Source: JAHEFT01 sp963766195 (GTDB lineage: Bacteria; Pseudomonadota; Gammaproteobacteria; Xanthomonadales; SZUA-36). Taken from it: a DNA stretch of 64,000 bases. The position numbers were made by a program, and so were the translations under genes. The notes below the pieces were generated by a model. That model did no database searches and was not told where the DNA came from. It saw nothing but the letters and a program-made list of their open reading frames with translations. Below are positions 1 to 8,242 of this stretch, in pieces. Every line of letters begins with the position of its first letter. Position 1 is the stretch's first letter. The DNA is taken from positions 1 through 64,000 of the forward strand of contig CAVXYY010000013.1 of assembly GCA_963766195.1 (NCBI GenBank), written 5' to 3'.

Positions 1-267
1 GCCAGCGTGGGGTGGGGTAAACTGACTGGAGCAACGGGCCGGACCAAACGACTGATGCACACGGTTTACCTCGGGTGGGCGGTTCGTGGCGTGGTGCTGC
101 GCACCTACCGTGATTTCCGGTATACGCCCCTGCCAAAGACACTGGCGGGCGTCGAAGGCAGTTTTACCTTTGCCCGTTTGAATTTCTCGCTGGGTCTGCT
201 GCGTTCGCTGTCATCCGGTGCCGGCGATGACTGGATCATCTCCAGCGGCGCGGGGTTCGGTTTTTGA
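1..267 (+). CDS. C-terminal end of a probable outer-membrane beta-barrel protein (partial)
   Basis: The frame is open from the window edge to a TGA at 265-267, so only about the last 88 residues are present. The segment alternates polar and apolar residues and ends in GAGFGF, with phenylalanine as the final residue, the usual C-terminal signature of a barrel recognised by the BAM machinery. No family can be named from this fragment. The next gene overlaps its stop codon (TTGA), so the two are probably co-transcribed and may work together at the cell envelope. Confidence 0.5.
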   Translation, partial: ASVGWGKLTGATGRTKRLMHTVYLGWAVRGVVLRTYRDFRYTPLPKTLAGVEGSFTFARLNFSLGLLRSLSSGAGDDWIISSGAGFGF

Positions 268-1297
268 ACCGGGTCAGGACAGCATGGAACGGTTGGCTGC
301 TGGCCCTTGCCTGCCTGGCAGCCAATGCCCCGCTGCAGGCGCTGGAAACCGACCAGTTTTATGCCTGGGGTAAGCCAATCGAAGACTCAACCGATTATTT
401 GAATGCCTGGGTGAAGTGGCAGGTTCAAACAGCCCTCGATTCCCGAAAATACTCTCTTGCTCGCTTGACTGCGAAGCTGCGGTTCATCAGGTGCACAAAG
501 ACCTCCAGGATATGGTTTACCAGCCCATTGAGGTATGGATCCTGTCCACCAAACTGGTTGACCGGATACCGATAGGCCTGGAAGAAGAACGTGAGTACCG
601 CAAGCAATGGATGCTCTCCAACACTTTCCCGATGGATTACGCTCGTTGGTCGCTCCCGCCCAGCCCGACCCTGCAGGTCAATGGAATCCGCTTCGGTTCG
701 AATAAGCTCGGCACATTTTTTTTTCTGAAGGCTGGTGGTATTACAGGTGGTGGTTGAAACGCGGAGACAAACTCTCCCGGGAGCAGGTGGAGCGCGGCCT
801 GTTCGAATACGGCTCGCAGATGGAATGGTTGATTCTTGGCAAGATGGTGACAGGCATCATCTCCCCGGCTGATTTGGAATCCAACTACCAGGGCTTTGTC
901 TTTTACCAGCAGATGTGTCATGGCGACGAACCCCTGCTGTACCGGCAACAGGACCGTTGGCGGTTCTCCGGAGTCGTTCGATTTTCGCAACTACATAAGC
1001 CCGGAATGGGATGAATCGTGGAATCCCAATCATTTCGACAGTGTGCGCTGGAAGGGCATCAGGTCCACCATCGAACGCTACTGCCCGCAGTTGCACAGCC
1101 CCTGGGTGGAACAGCAAAGGGCGCGCTACAAAGCCATGGATGCCCAAACGGTCACGGAAACCTTGATTGAGGAACAGGTGGCGGCAGGAAAAATGCCGGA
1201 TCCGAAGGCATTCGACATTACAACGGTCTGCAACGGTCAAACGGACATGGGGTCAGGTATCCCGGGTCAGAGTCAACTGGACAACTTAAAGCGTTAA
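264..1297 (+). CDS. Secreted protein of unknown family, broken by three frameshifts
   Basis: The reading starts at TTG 264 with a signal peptide (hydrophobic LLALACLAANAPLQA, then the mature protein near LETDQFYAWG). The same protein continues in other frames after breaks near 445, at the run of nine T at 716-724, and near 970. Joined, it gives roughly 340 residues, rich in Trp and Tyr (GWWYYRWWLKRGDK around 725-765). I do not recognise the family. Conserved-looking content flows smoothly across each break, so homopolymer indels are likelier than decay. It overlaps the upstream barrel gene by 4 nt, which suggests a paired envelope function. A periplasmic location is inferred from the signal peptide only. 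Confidence 0.55.
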
Positions 1298-1365
1298 CTC
1301 ACAGGCAAATCTGCCAATGGAGGCTGCCGGAGCATACCGTGTACCCGGTTGGTTCTGATGAACGA

Positions 1366-1371
1366 TTGACA
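1366..1371 (+). promoter_or_regulatory. Putative -35 box of the RND efflux operon promoter
   Basis: The sequence is a consensus TTGACA. Seventeen bases downstream lies CATTCT (1389-1394), a weak -10 candidate that sits inside the palindrome at 1377-1394. Promoter and repressor site therefore appear to overlap. The -10 assignment is tentative. Confidence 0.45.
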
Positions 1372-1376
1372 AAATG

Positions 1377-1394
1377 AGAATGAACGTTCATTCT
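1377..1394. promoter_or_regulatory. 18-bp perfect palindrome, probable TetR-family operator
   Basis: AGAATGAAC and GTTCATTCT form a perfect dyad with the core TGAACGTTCA, the type of site bound by AcrR/TtgR-like TetR repressors. It overlaps the spacer and -10 region of the candidate promoter and lies upstream of the adaptor gene. The TetR gene is the last gene of the same operon (5770-6384), so autoregulated repression of the pump is the simplest reading. Confidence 0.65.
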
Positions 1395-1465
1395 TTATGC
1401 TGATAAGGACCTGATACGGTCGTCGGAGCAATCCCGAATCAGTCTCGCAGTACAGGCTCTTTCAA

Positions 1466-2594
1466 ATGAACGCACACATTCGCTATTTCGTCGCCATAAC
1501 CTCGCGGCGCTCTTCCTGGTTGCCTGCGGACAACAGCATACGCCGGTCGCACAGGCTTCCGCCCCCGCCGTGACCGTGGTCACGCTGAAGGCGCAACCGG
1601 TGACACTGACGCGTCAACTGCCGGGGCGTACCAATCCTTTTGTCGTCGCCGAGGTTCGTCCCCAGGTGACTGGAATCGTCAAGGAACGGCTCTTTACCGA
1701 GGGTAGCCTGGTGGAGGCGGGTCAACCGCTGTACCAACTCGATGACGCCACCTACCGCGCGGACTACAACAGCGCGAAGGCCCTGCTGGTCCGGGCGCAG
1801 GCGGCTGCGGACATTGCACGCTTCAATGCGGAGCGTGCGGAAAAACTGATCACATCCAAGTCGATCAGCGAACAGGAATTGGTCAACGCCAGGGCGGTCG
1901 TGAGCCAGGCCGAGGCGGATGTGGGCGTTGCCGAGGCGCGGGTCGCCAGTACCGAAGTGCGGCTGGGCTATGCGCGCATCACCTCACCCATCGACGGCCG
2001 TATCGGCAAGTCGACGGTCACGCGGGGCGCCCTGGTGACCGCCGACCAGGAGACGCCGCTCGCCACGGTGCAGCAACTCGACCCGATTTACGTCGACCTG
2101 ACCCGCTCGGCCAATGAATTGCTCGACCTCCGGCGTGAGCTTTCCAGTGGTGCCGCGCGCAAGACCGATGGCATTCCGGTGACCATCATCCTGGAAGATG
2201 GCAACCGCTACGACCACGAAGGCGAATTGGTATTCACCGACGTCGCCGTTGACCCGATGACCGGTAGCTATGCCTTGCGCGTGGTGGTGCCCAATCCCGA
2301 CAACCTGCTGATGCCCGGTATGTACGTAAACGCGACCGTGAGCAACGCGATTCTCGACGACGGATTGTTGGTGCCGCAGCAGGGTATCACCCGCGACGCC
2401 AAGGGCAATGCCAGCGCCATGGTCGTGACATCCGACGGCACGGTGGAGCAACGCGCCGTGCAGGTCAGCCGCACGGTCGGCGACCAGTGGCTGGTGACAG
2501 CGGGCTGGTCGAAGGTGAGCGGGTGATCGTGGAGGGTCTGCAGAGGGTCCGGCCCGGAAGACCGGTCGTGGCGACCGAAGCACAGGCGCTGTAA
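1466..2594 (+). CDS. RND efflux periplasmic adaptor (membrane fusion) lipoprotein, two frameshifts
   Basis: AcrA/MexA-family adaptor that bridges the inner-membrane pump to an outer-membrane channel. The middle part (1570-2526) shows the barrel-sandwich and lipoyl halves (GRTNPFVVAEVRPQVTG; ASTEVRLGYARITSPIDGRIG) around a coiled-coil hairpin, then the beta-barrel domain. A lipobox (LFLVAC, Cys codon 1525-1527) lies in frame upstream, but the only good ATG (1466) is in another frame, so a base is missing or extra near 1490. A second break near 2515 hides the normal tail, which continues as VIVEGLQRVRPG and ends ATEAQAL at 2594. The next gene starts 11 nt later. No outer-membrane factor gene is present nearby. 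Confidence 0.85.
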
Positions 2595-2605
2595 GGACGG
2601 CGGCA

Positions 2606-5600
2606 ATGGCACAATTTTTCATAGGCAGACCCATATTCGCGTGGGTGATCGCCATCATCATCATGCTCGCCGGCGCGCTCTCGATCACGCAGTTGCCGAT
2701 CTCAATGTATCCGAACATCGCACCGCCGACCGTGACCATCAACGCGTTCTATCCGGGCGCATCCGCCAAGGTGGTGGAAGACTCGGTGACACAGGTCATC
2801 GAACAGAACATGAAGGGTCTGGACGGCCTGCTGTACATGGCTTCGACCAGTTCCGCCAATGGTGGCGCATCCCTGTCGCTGACCTTTGAAAACGGCACCG
2901 ACCCGGACATCGCGCAGGTCCAGGTGCAGAACAAGCTGCAGCTTTCCATGCCGCTCCTGCCGCAGGAGGTTCAGCGCCAGGGCGTCAATGTGGGCAAGGC
3001 GCGCAGCGGCTTCCTGATGGTCGTCGGTTTCGTGTCCGACGACGCCAGCATGAACAGAAGCGACATCGCTGACTATGTCTCGGCCAATATCGTCGATCCA
3101 CTGAGCCGGGTACCGGGCGTCGGCAGCCTGCAGGTATTCGGATCGCAGTACTCGATGCGCATCTGGCTGGATCCCAACAAGCTCGATGCTTACCGGCTGA
3201 CGCCCTCCGACATCATTGCCGCGGTGCAGGCGCAGAACCGGCAGGTAGCGGTTGGTGAACTCGGCGGAACACCCGCCGTGGAAGGCCAGCAACTGAACGC
3301 GACCATCACTGCGCAGAGCCGGCTGCAGACACCGGAACAGTTCCGCGACATCATCCTGCGCAGCGACCCGGACGGCTCGCTGCTGAGGCTCGGTGACGTC
3401 GCGCGGGTGGAACTGGGTGCGGAAAGCTATGGATCGATTTCACGTTTTAACCGGCAGCCGGCGACCGGTATCGCGGTGATGCTGGCCACCGGCGCCAACG
3501 CGCTGGAAACCGCGATAGCCGTTGAGGAACGGCTCGCGGAACTCGAGCCATTCTTTCCCCCGGGTCTGCGCACGGTCGTTCCGTTCGAGACCACCCCCTT
3601 CGTCAGGGTTGCAATCAAGAACGTGGTGGAAATCCTGGTGGAAGCAATCGCGCTGGTATTCCTGGTGATGTACCTGTTCCTGCAGAATTTCCGGGCCACG
3701 TTGATTCCGACCATCGCAGTTCCGGTCGTGTTGCTCGGTACATTCGGGTTGCTCGCGGTGCTGGGGTTTTCCGTCAACATGCTGACCATGTTCGCGATGG
3801 TGCTGGCCATCGGCCTGCTGGTCGATGACGCGATCGTCGTAGTGGAGAACGTCGAACGCCTGATGACGGAGGAGGGGCTGTCGCCGGTCGAAGCAACGCG
3901 CAAATCGATGCGCCAGATCACCGGCGCACTGGTCGCTGTCGGCCTGGTGCTGGCGGCGGTATTCGTGCCGATGGCTTTTCTCGGCGGCGCGACCGGTGTG
4001 ATCTACCGGCAGTTCTCCGCAACCATCGTTTCGGCGATGGCTCTGTCGGTGCTGGTGGCCATTGTCCTGACCCCGGCTCTGTGCGCGACCATGCTGAAGC
4101 CACTCCACAAGGGCGAGCATTACCACGAGACGGGTTTCCTCGGCTGGTTCAACCGAACTTTCGATCGCAGCGCACAAAAGTACCGCAAGGGTGTCCGCGG
4201 CATGTTGGCGCGCAGCGGGCGTTTCATGGCGGTGTTTGCAATACTCGTCGGGTTGATGGCCTTACTGTTTTTCCACCGGCCGACGTCGTTCCTGCCCCAG
4301 GAAGACCAGGGCACGATGTTCGCGATCGTCCAGGCGCCGGTTGGCGCGACGCAGGAGCGGACCATGGAGTCGCTGTACAAGGTGGAGGACTATTTTCTCG
4401 ACCACGAGCCCGACACCGTCGATTCCATGTTCGCCGTGCAGGGCTTCAGTTTCGCCGGGGGCGGCCAGAATAACGGTATGGCTTTCGTCAAGCTCAAGGA
4501 CTGGGATGAGCGAACATCAAAGGACCAGGCCGTAAAGGCCGTTGCCGCCCGTGCGTTCGGCGCCTTCAGCCAGATCAAGGACGCCCTGGTGTTCGCGTTT
4601 GCTCCGCCGGCCATCCAGGAGTTCGGACGTTCGGCCGGCTTTACTTTTTTTCTCGAAGACAAGGCAGGGTTGGGCCACGAGGCGCTGATGGAGGCGAGCG
4701 GTCAATTGTTGATGGCCGCCACGCAGAGTCCCTTGCTGATCAACGTCCGGCACAACGGCCAGGCAGATGCACCGCAATTCCGCCTGGACCTCGATTACGA
4801 AAAGGCCGCCGCCCTGGGACTCTCGGTGGCCGCGATCAATGCAACCCTGCAAGCCGCCTGGGGCGGCCAGTACATCGACGACTTCATCGACCGCGGGCGC
4901 GTCAAACGCGTCTACATGCAAGCCGATGCGCCGTTTCGCATGGCGCCCGAAGACTTCAGGCTGTGGTCGGTGCGTAACATGGAAGGCGAGATGGTGCCGT
5001 TCCTGGCCTTTGCCTCCTGGCACTGGGATTATGGTTCGCCGCGTCTGGAACGATACAACGGCGTGCCTGCGCTGGAAATCAACGGCGAGGCTCCGCCCGG
5101 GGTGAGTTCCGGCGACGCAATGGCGGAAATCGAGAAAATAGTCTCAGGGCTGCCTGCGGGCTTCGGTATCGAATGGACCGGGCTCTCCTACCAGGAACGA
5201 CGCGCGGGGGCACAAACGCCTTTGCTCTATACCCTGTCGATTCTGATCGTATTCCTGTGTCTTGCCGCCCTGTATGAGAGCTGGTCGATACCGACATCAG
5301 TGCTGATGGTGGCGCCACTGGGCATCCTCGGCATCGCGCTGGCTGCAACCCTGCGGGGGCTGGAGCGTGATATCTACTTCGAGGTCGCGATGCTGACCAC
5401 GATCGGGTTGACCAGCAAGAACGCCATCCTGATCATTTCTTTTGCCAAGGACAACCTCGAACAGGGCATGGAATTGATCGAGGCGACCATGCAGGCCGTG
5501 CGTGACCGCCTGCGGCCGATCATCATGACTTCGCTGGCCTTTGGCATGGGTGTATTGCCGTTGGCCCTGGCCAGCGGCGCAGGCTCCGGGGCGCAGCGTG

Positions 5601-5773
5601 CGATCGGCACGGGCGTGCTCGGCGGCATGATCGTCGGCGCCTTCCTCGGCGTATTCTTCATCCCGCTGTTTTTCGTGGTCGTGCAGAAGTGGGTTGGCAG
5701 GCACGGCCGCGCGCACCGGCAAAGCAAGCGACCGGTCGCCACCGGGCCCGGAAACGGAGATCGGCTGCCGTGA
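2606..5773 (+). CDS. RND multidrug efflux pump, AcrB/MexB (HAE1) family
   Basis: Full-length 1055-residue inner-membrane H+/drug antiporter. It opens with the family N-terminus MAQFFIGRPIFAWV. TM4 contains the proton-relay aspartate pair in GLLVDDAIVVVEN, and TM10 carries the matching lysine in GLTSKNAILI. Two large periplasmic loops (porter and docking domains) lie between TM1-2 and TM7-8. It follows the adaptor by 11 nt, and its stop overlaps the GTG of the TetR gene. Substrates cannot be read from sequence; hydrophobic drugs, dyes and detergents are typical of the family. It is intact, unlike the adaptor. Confidence 0.95.
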   Translation: MAQFFIGRPIFAWVIAIIIMLAGALSITQLPISMYPNIAPPTVTINAFYPGASAKVVEDSVTQVIEQNMKGLDGLLYMASTSSANGGASLSLTFENGTDPDIAQVQVQNKLQLSMPLLPQEVQRQGVNVGKARSGFLMVVGFVSDDASMNRSDIADYVSANIVDPLSRVPGVGSLQVFGSQYSMRIWLDPNKLDAYRLTPSDIIAAVQAQNRQVAVGELGGTPAVEGQQLNATITAQSRLQTPEQFRDIILRSDPDGSLLRLGDVARVELGAESYGSISRFNRQPATGIAVMLATGANALETAIAVEERLAELEPFFPPGLRTVVPFETTPFVRVAIKNVVEILVEAIALVFLVMYLFLQNFRATLIPTIAVPVVLLGTFGLLAVLGFSVNMLTMFAMVLAIGLLVDDAIVVVENVERLMTEEGLSPVEATRKSMRQITGALVAVGLVLAAVFVPMAFLGGATGVIYRQFSATIVSAMALSVLVAIVLTPALCATMLKPLHKGEHYHETGFLGWFNRTFDRSAQKYRKGVRGMLARSGRFMAVFAILVGLMALLFFHRPTSFLPQEDQGTMFAIVQAPVGATQERTMESLYKVEDYFLDHEPDTVDSMFAVQGFSFAGGGQNNGMAFVKLKDWDERTSKDQAVKAVAARAFGAFSQIKDALVFAFAPPAIQEFGRSAGFTFFLEDKAGLGHEALMEASGQLLMAATQSPLLINVRHNGQADAPQFRLDLDYEKAAALGLSVAAINATLQAAWGGQYIDDFIDRGRVKRVYMQADAPFRMAPEDFRLWSVRNMEGEMVPFLAFASWHWDYGSPRLERYNGVPALEINGEAPPGVSSGDAMAEIEKIVSGLPAGFGIEWTGLSYQERRAGAQTPLLYTLSILIVFLCLAALYESWSIPTSVLMVAPLGILGIALAATLRGLERDIYFEVAMLTTIGLTSKNAILIISFAKDNLEQGMELIEATMQAVRDRLRPIIMTSLAFGMGVLPLALASGAGSGAQRAIGTGVLGGMIVGAFLGVFFIPLFFVVVQKWVGRHGRAHRQSKRPVATGPGNGDRLP

Positions 5774-6384
5774 AAAAGGAAACGAGTGAAACAAAGGCCG
5801 CCGCCCGCATCCGGGCACAAAAAGAGCGTGTCCTGGCCGCTGCGCAATCGTGCTTTGTCGAGCGGGGTTTTCACGCGGCCAGCATGGCGACCATCGCAAG
5901 CACGGCCCGAATGAGTCCGGGGCTGATTTACCGTTATTTCGAAAACAAGAACGCCATCATTCTCGCCATTATTGAAGAGCAGCTGACGGTAGCCCGTCAA
6001 CGCATCCGGCAATTGCAGTCGGCCGAAAACCTGTCGAAACGCATTTTCGACTACCTGGAAGAAAAGGAACCTGAAGACGAAAAATCGATGAGTATTGCGC
6101 TTTACCTGGAAATCTCGGCCCAGGCCACGCGCGATCCACAGATCGCCGAAGCGCTTCGGCACTACGATGTCACGGTGCGTTCTGAATTGAGTGACTGGCT
6201 GCGCCGCGGCCGGGGAGACGGCGGTTACGGCCTGCCGGATCACGATGTGGCGGAGCGGGCCCTGATGCTGCTGTGCCTGATCGAAGGACTCAAGCTGCGT
6301 GCTCCCCGCGCACCGGCGCTCGACCGGCGCAAGCTCAGAAAAATACTGGATGAACTCCTGGAAACGCTGGTTTCGCCGGAATAA
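5770..6384 (+). CDS. TetR/AcrR-family transcriptional repressor of the RND operon
   Basis: A 204-residue protein starting at GTG 5770, which overlaps the pump stop codon (GTGA); longer upstream extensions would run inside the pump gene. The N-terminal helix-turn-helix is clear (MATIASTARMSPGLIYRYF, about residues 38-56), followed by the all-helical ligand-binding and dimer domain. Translational coupling to the pump and the operator-like palindrome at 1377-1394 suggest a local, autoregulated efflux repressor. The inducing ligand is unknown. Confidence 0.85.
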   Translation: MKKETSETKAAARIRAQKERVLAAAQSCFVERGFHAASMATIASTARMSPGLIYRYFENKNAIILAIIEEQLTVARQRIRQLQSAENLSKRIFDYLEEKEPEDEKSMSIALYLEISAQATRDPQIAEALRHYDVTVRSELSDWLRRGRGDGGYGLPDHDVAERALMLLCLIEGLKLRAPRAPALDRRKLRKILDELLETLVSPE

Positions 6385-6389
6385 TGGCC

Positions 6390-7178
6390 TCAATTCTTCA
6401 ACCGGTACCCGGTCCGGAAAATCCACCACACAATCGCCAGGCACAGCAGCAGAAAGCCCAGCACGGCGGCGAGGCTGACGCCCACGCCGACGTCGGAGCT
6501 GTTGTAGAAGCTCCAGCGGAATCCGCTGATCAGGTAGACGATGGGGTTGAACAAGGCAATGGTTTTCCAGTTGCCCGGCAGCATGTCGATCGAGTAGAAC
6601 GCGCCGCCCAGGAAGGTCAGCGGGGTTACGATCAGCAGCGGGATCACCTGCAGCTGTTCCCAGCTGCTGGCCCAGACGCCGAGAATGAAACCGAACAGGC
6701 AGAAACTCACCGCGGTAAGCAGCAGGAAGGCGACCATCCACACCGGGTGCACGACGTGCAGATCCACGAAGAAACTCGCAGTGAACAGGATTATCAGCCC
6801 GAGAATGACCGACTTGGTGGCGGCGGCGCCGACATAAGCCAGTACGATCTCCAGCGGCGACAACGGTGCCGACAGCACCTCGTAGATCGAACCCGTCCAG
6901 CGCGGGAAGTAGATTCCGAACGAGGAGTTGCCGATGCTCTCGCTCAACAGCGACAGCATGATGAGCCCGGGAACGATGAATGCGCCGTAGCTGACGCCGT
7001 CCACGACGCCCATGCGCGAGCCGATGGCCGCGCCGAAAACGATGAAGTACAGCGCTGTGGTGATGACCGGCGTGAACAGGCTGGTCCACAAGGTGCGGCC
7101 GAAGCGCGCGAGTTCAAAGCGGTAGATGGCCCACACGCCACGGCGGTTGAATGCCGGAACCGGGACGGGTGCGCTCAT
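6390..7178 (-). CDS. ABC-2 type exporter permease, YadH-like
   Basis: A 262-residue integral membrane protein with about six TM segments and the ABC-2 permease signature region FYSIDMLPGNWK followed by FNPIVYLISGFRW. It pairs with the ATPase gene upstream; the ATPase stop and the permease ATG overlap by 4 nt (7175-7178), so the two subunits are translationally coupled. It resembles E. coli YadH and DrrB-type permeases, whose substrates are mostly unknown. Its gene converges with the TetR gene. Confidence 0.88.
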   Translation of the reverse strand: MSAPVPVPAFNRRGVWAIYRFELARFGRTLWTSLFTPVITTALYFIVFGAAIGSRMGVVDGVSYGAFIVPGLIMLSLLSESIGNSSFGIYFPRWTGSIYEVLSAPLSPLEIVLAYVGAAATKSVILGLIILFTASFFVDLHVVHPVWMVAFLLLTAVSFCLFGFILGVWASSWEQLQVIPLLIVTPLTFLGGAFYSIDMLPGNWKTIALFNPIVYLISGFRWSFYNSSDVGVGVSLAAVLGFLLLCLAIVWWIFRTGYRLKN

Positions 7179-8113
7179 TGCGATGGTCCCTGGCGGCGGC
7201 CGACCAGCCCGACGAAAATCTCCTCCAGCGAGTTCTGGCTGCTGTTGAGGTCGCGGTAGCTGATCTGCAGTTCGTCCAGCCGCCGCAGCAACCCGGGGAT
7301 GCCGGAGTGCTCGCGGTTGGCGTCAAACACGTAGCGGAGCTGCGCGTTGTCGTCACCGAATTCCACCTTCCACTCGGCCAGTGCCTCCGGGAGTTCGGTC
7401 AGCGGTTCGGTCAACTGGACGAGCAACTGTCGCTTGCCGAGCTGTTTCATCAATTTCTTCTTCTCTTCCACCAGGATCAGGCGGCCCTTGTCGATCACGC
7501 CGATGCGGTCGGCCATTTCTTCGGCCTCGTCGATGTAGTGAGTGGTCAGGATGATGGTCACACCCTGGTCGCGCAGCCGCCGCACCAGCGCCCACATATC
7601 GGCACGCAACTCCACGTCCACGCCCGCGGTGGGCTCGTCCAGGAACAGCACACTGGGCTCATGCGCCAGTGCCTTGGCGATCATCACGCGCCGTTTCATG
7701 CCGCCCGACAGCGTCTGGATCCGGTCGTGCGCCTTGTTCCACAACGACAGGTCGCGCAGCAGGCGTTCGAGGTGGGCCGGGTCGGGCAGGCAGCCAAACA
7801 GGCCCCGGCTGTAACGCGCCGACGCCCACGGGGTTTCGAAAGTCTCGGTGGCCAGTTCCTGCGGCACCAGGCCGACGCGGGCCCGCGCCGCCCGATAGTC
7901 GCGCACCACGTCATGGCCATCAATCAGCGCCTGTCCGCCCGTCGGCGTAACGATACCGCAGACCATGCTGATCAGCGTGGTCTTGCCGGCGCCGTTCGGA
8001 CCGAGCAGCGCGAAAATCTCGCCGCGCTCGATCGTCAGATCGATCGGCTGCAGGGCAACCTCGCCGGAAGCGTAGGTCTTGGTCAGGCCATTGATGGTAA
8101 TCACAGGGTCCAT
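7175..8113 (-). CDS. ABC exporter ATPase, YadG/DrrA-like
   Basis: A 312-residue nucleotide-binding subunit. Visible motifs in order are Walker A GPNGAGKTT, ABC signature LSGGMKRR, Walker B VLFLDEPTAGVD and the switch histidine in ILTTHYIDEAEE. The C-terminal ~80 residues form the extension typical of ABC-2 exporters. It drives export through the coupled permease. Probably expressed from the 8114-8242 intergenic region, divergently from the POT transporter. Confidence 0.92.
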   Translation of the reverse strand: MDPVITINGLTKTYASGEVALQPIDLTIERGEIFALLGPNGAGKTTLISMVCGIVTPTGGQALIDGHDVVRDYRAARARVGLVPQELATETFETPWASARYSRGLFGCLPDPAHLERLLRDLSLWNKAHDRIQTLSGGMKRRVMIAKALAHEPSVLFLDEPTAGVDVELRADMWALVRRLRDQGVTIILTTHYIDEAEEMADRIGVIDKGRLILVEEKKKLMKQLGKRQLLVQLTEPLTELPEALAEWKVEFGDDNAQLRYVFDANREHSGIPGLLRRLDELQISYRDLNSSQNSLEEIFVGLVGRRQGPSQ

Positions 8114-8145
8114 TGCGCTACTTTAGCAGGAGCAAAAGAAAAATT

Positions 8146-8199
8146 CGGGGTTTGATTCAAGTGCCCGGGAGACGACTCCGGCACTTGACTCTGACCCCG
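8146..8199. repeat. Imperfect 20-bp inverted repeat, REP-like element
   Basis: The left arm 8146-8165 and right arm 8180-8199 match at 17 of 20 positions as an inverted repeat around a 14-nt loop. The right arm read in reverse gives GGGGTCAGAGTCAAGTGCC. From memory this resembles the REP-type palindromes mobilised by REP-associated tyrosine transposases in gammaproteobacteria. It lies between two divergent genes, so it is not a simple terminator; it may also affect their promoters. Confidence 0.5.
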
Positions 8200-8242
8200 T
8201 GTCTTTTAAGCTCGACAATGATTTCTCCCAACCGGAACCACG

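Noticed and set aside
5374..7089. Long minus-strand reading frame of 571 codons
   Set aside because: It lies antisense to the RND pump, TetR and runs into the ABC permease; it has no recognisable domains, and real genes occupy the region.
6384..8155. Long plus-strand frames opposite the ABC exporter genes
   Set aside because: Low-complexity His/Gln/Arg-rich translations, antisense to clear permease and ATPase genes.
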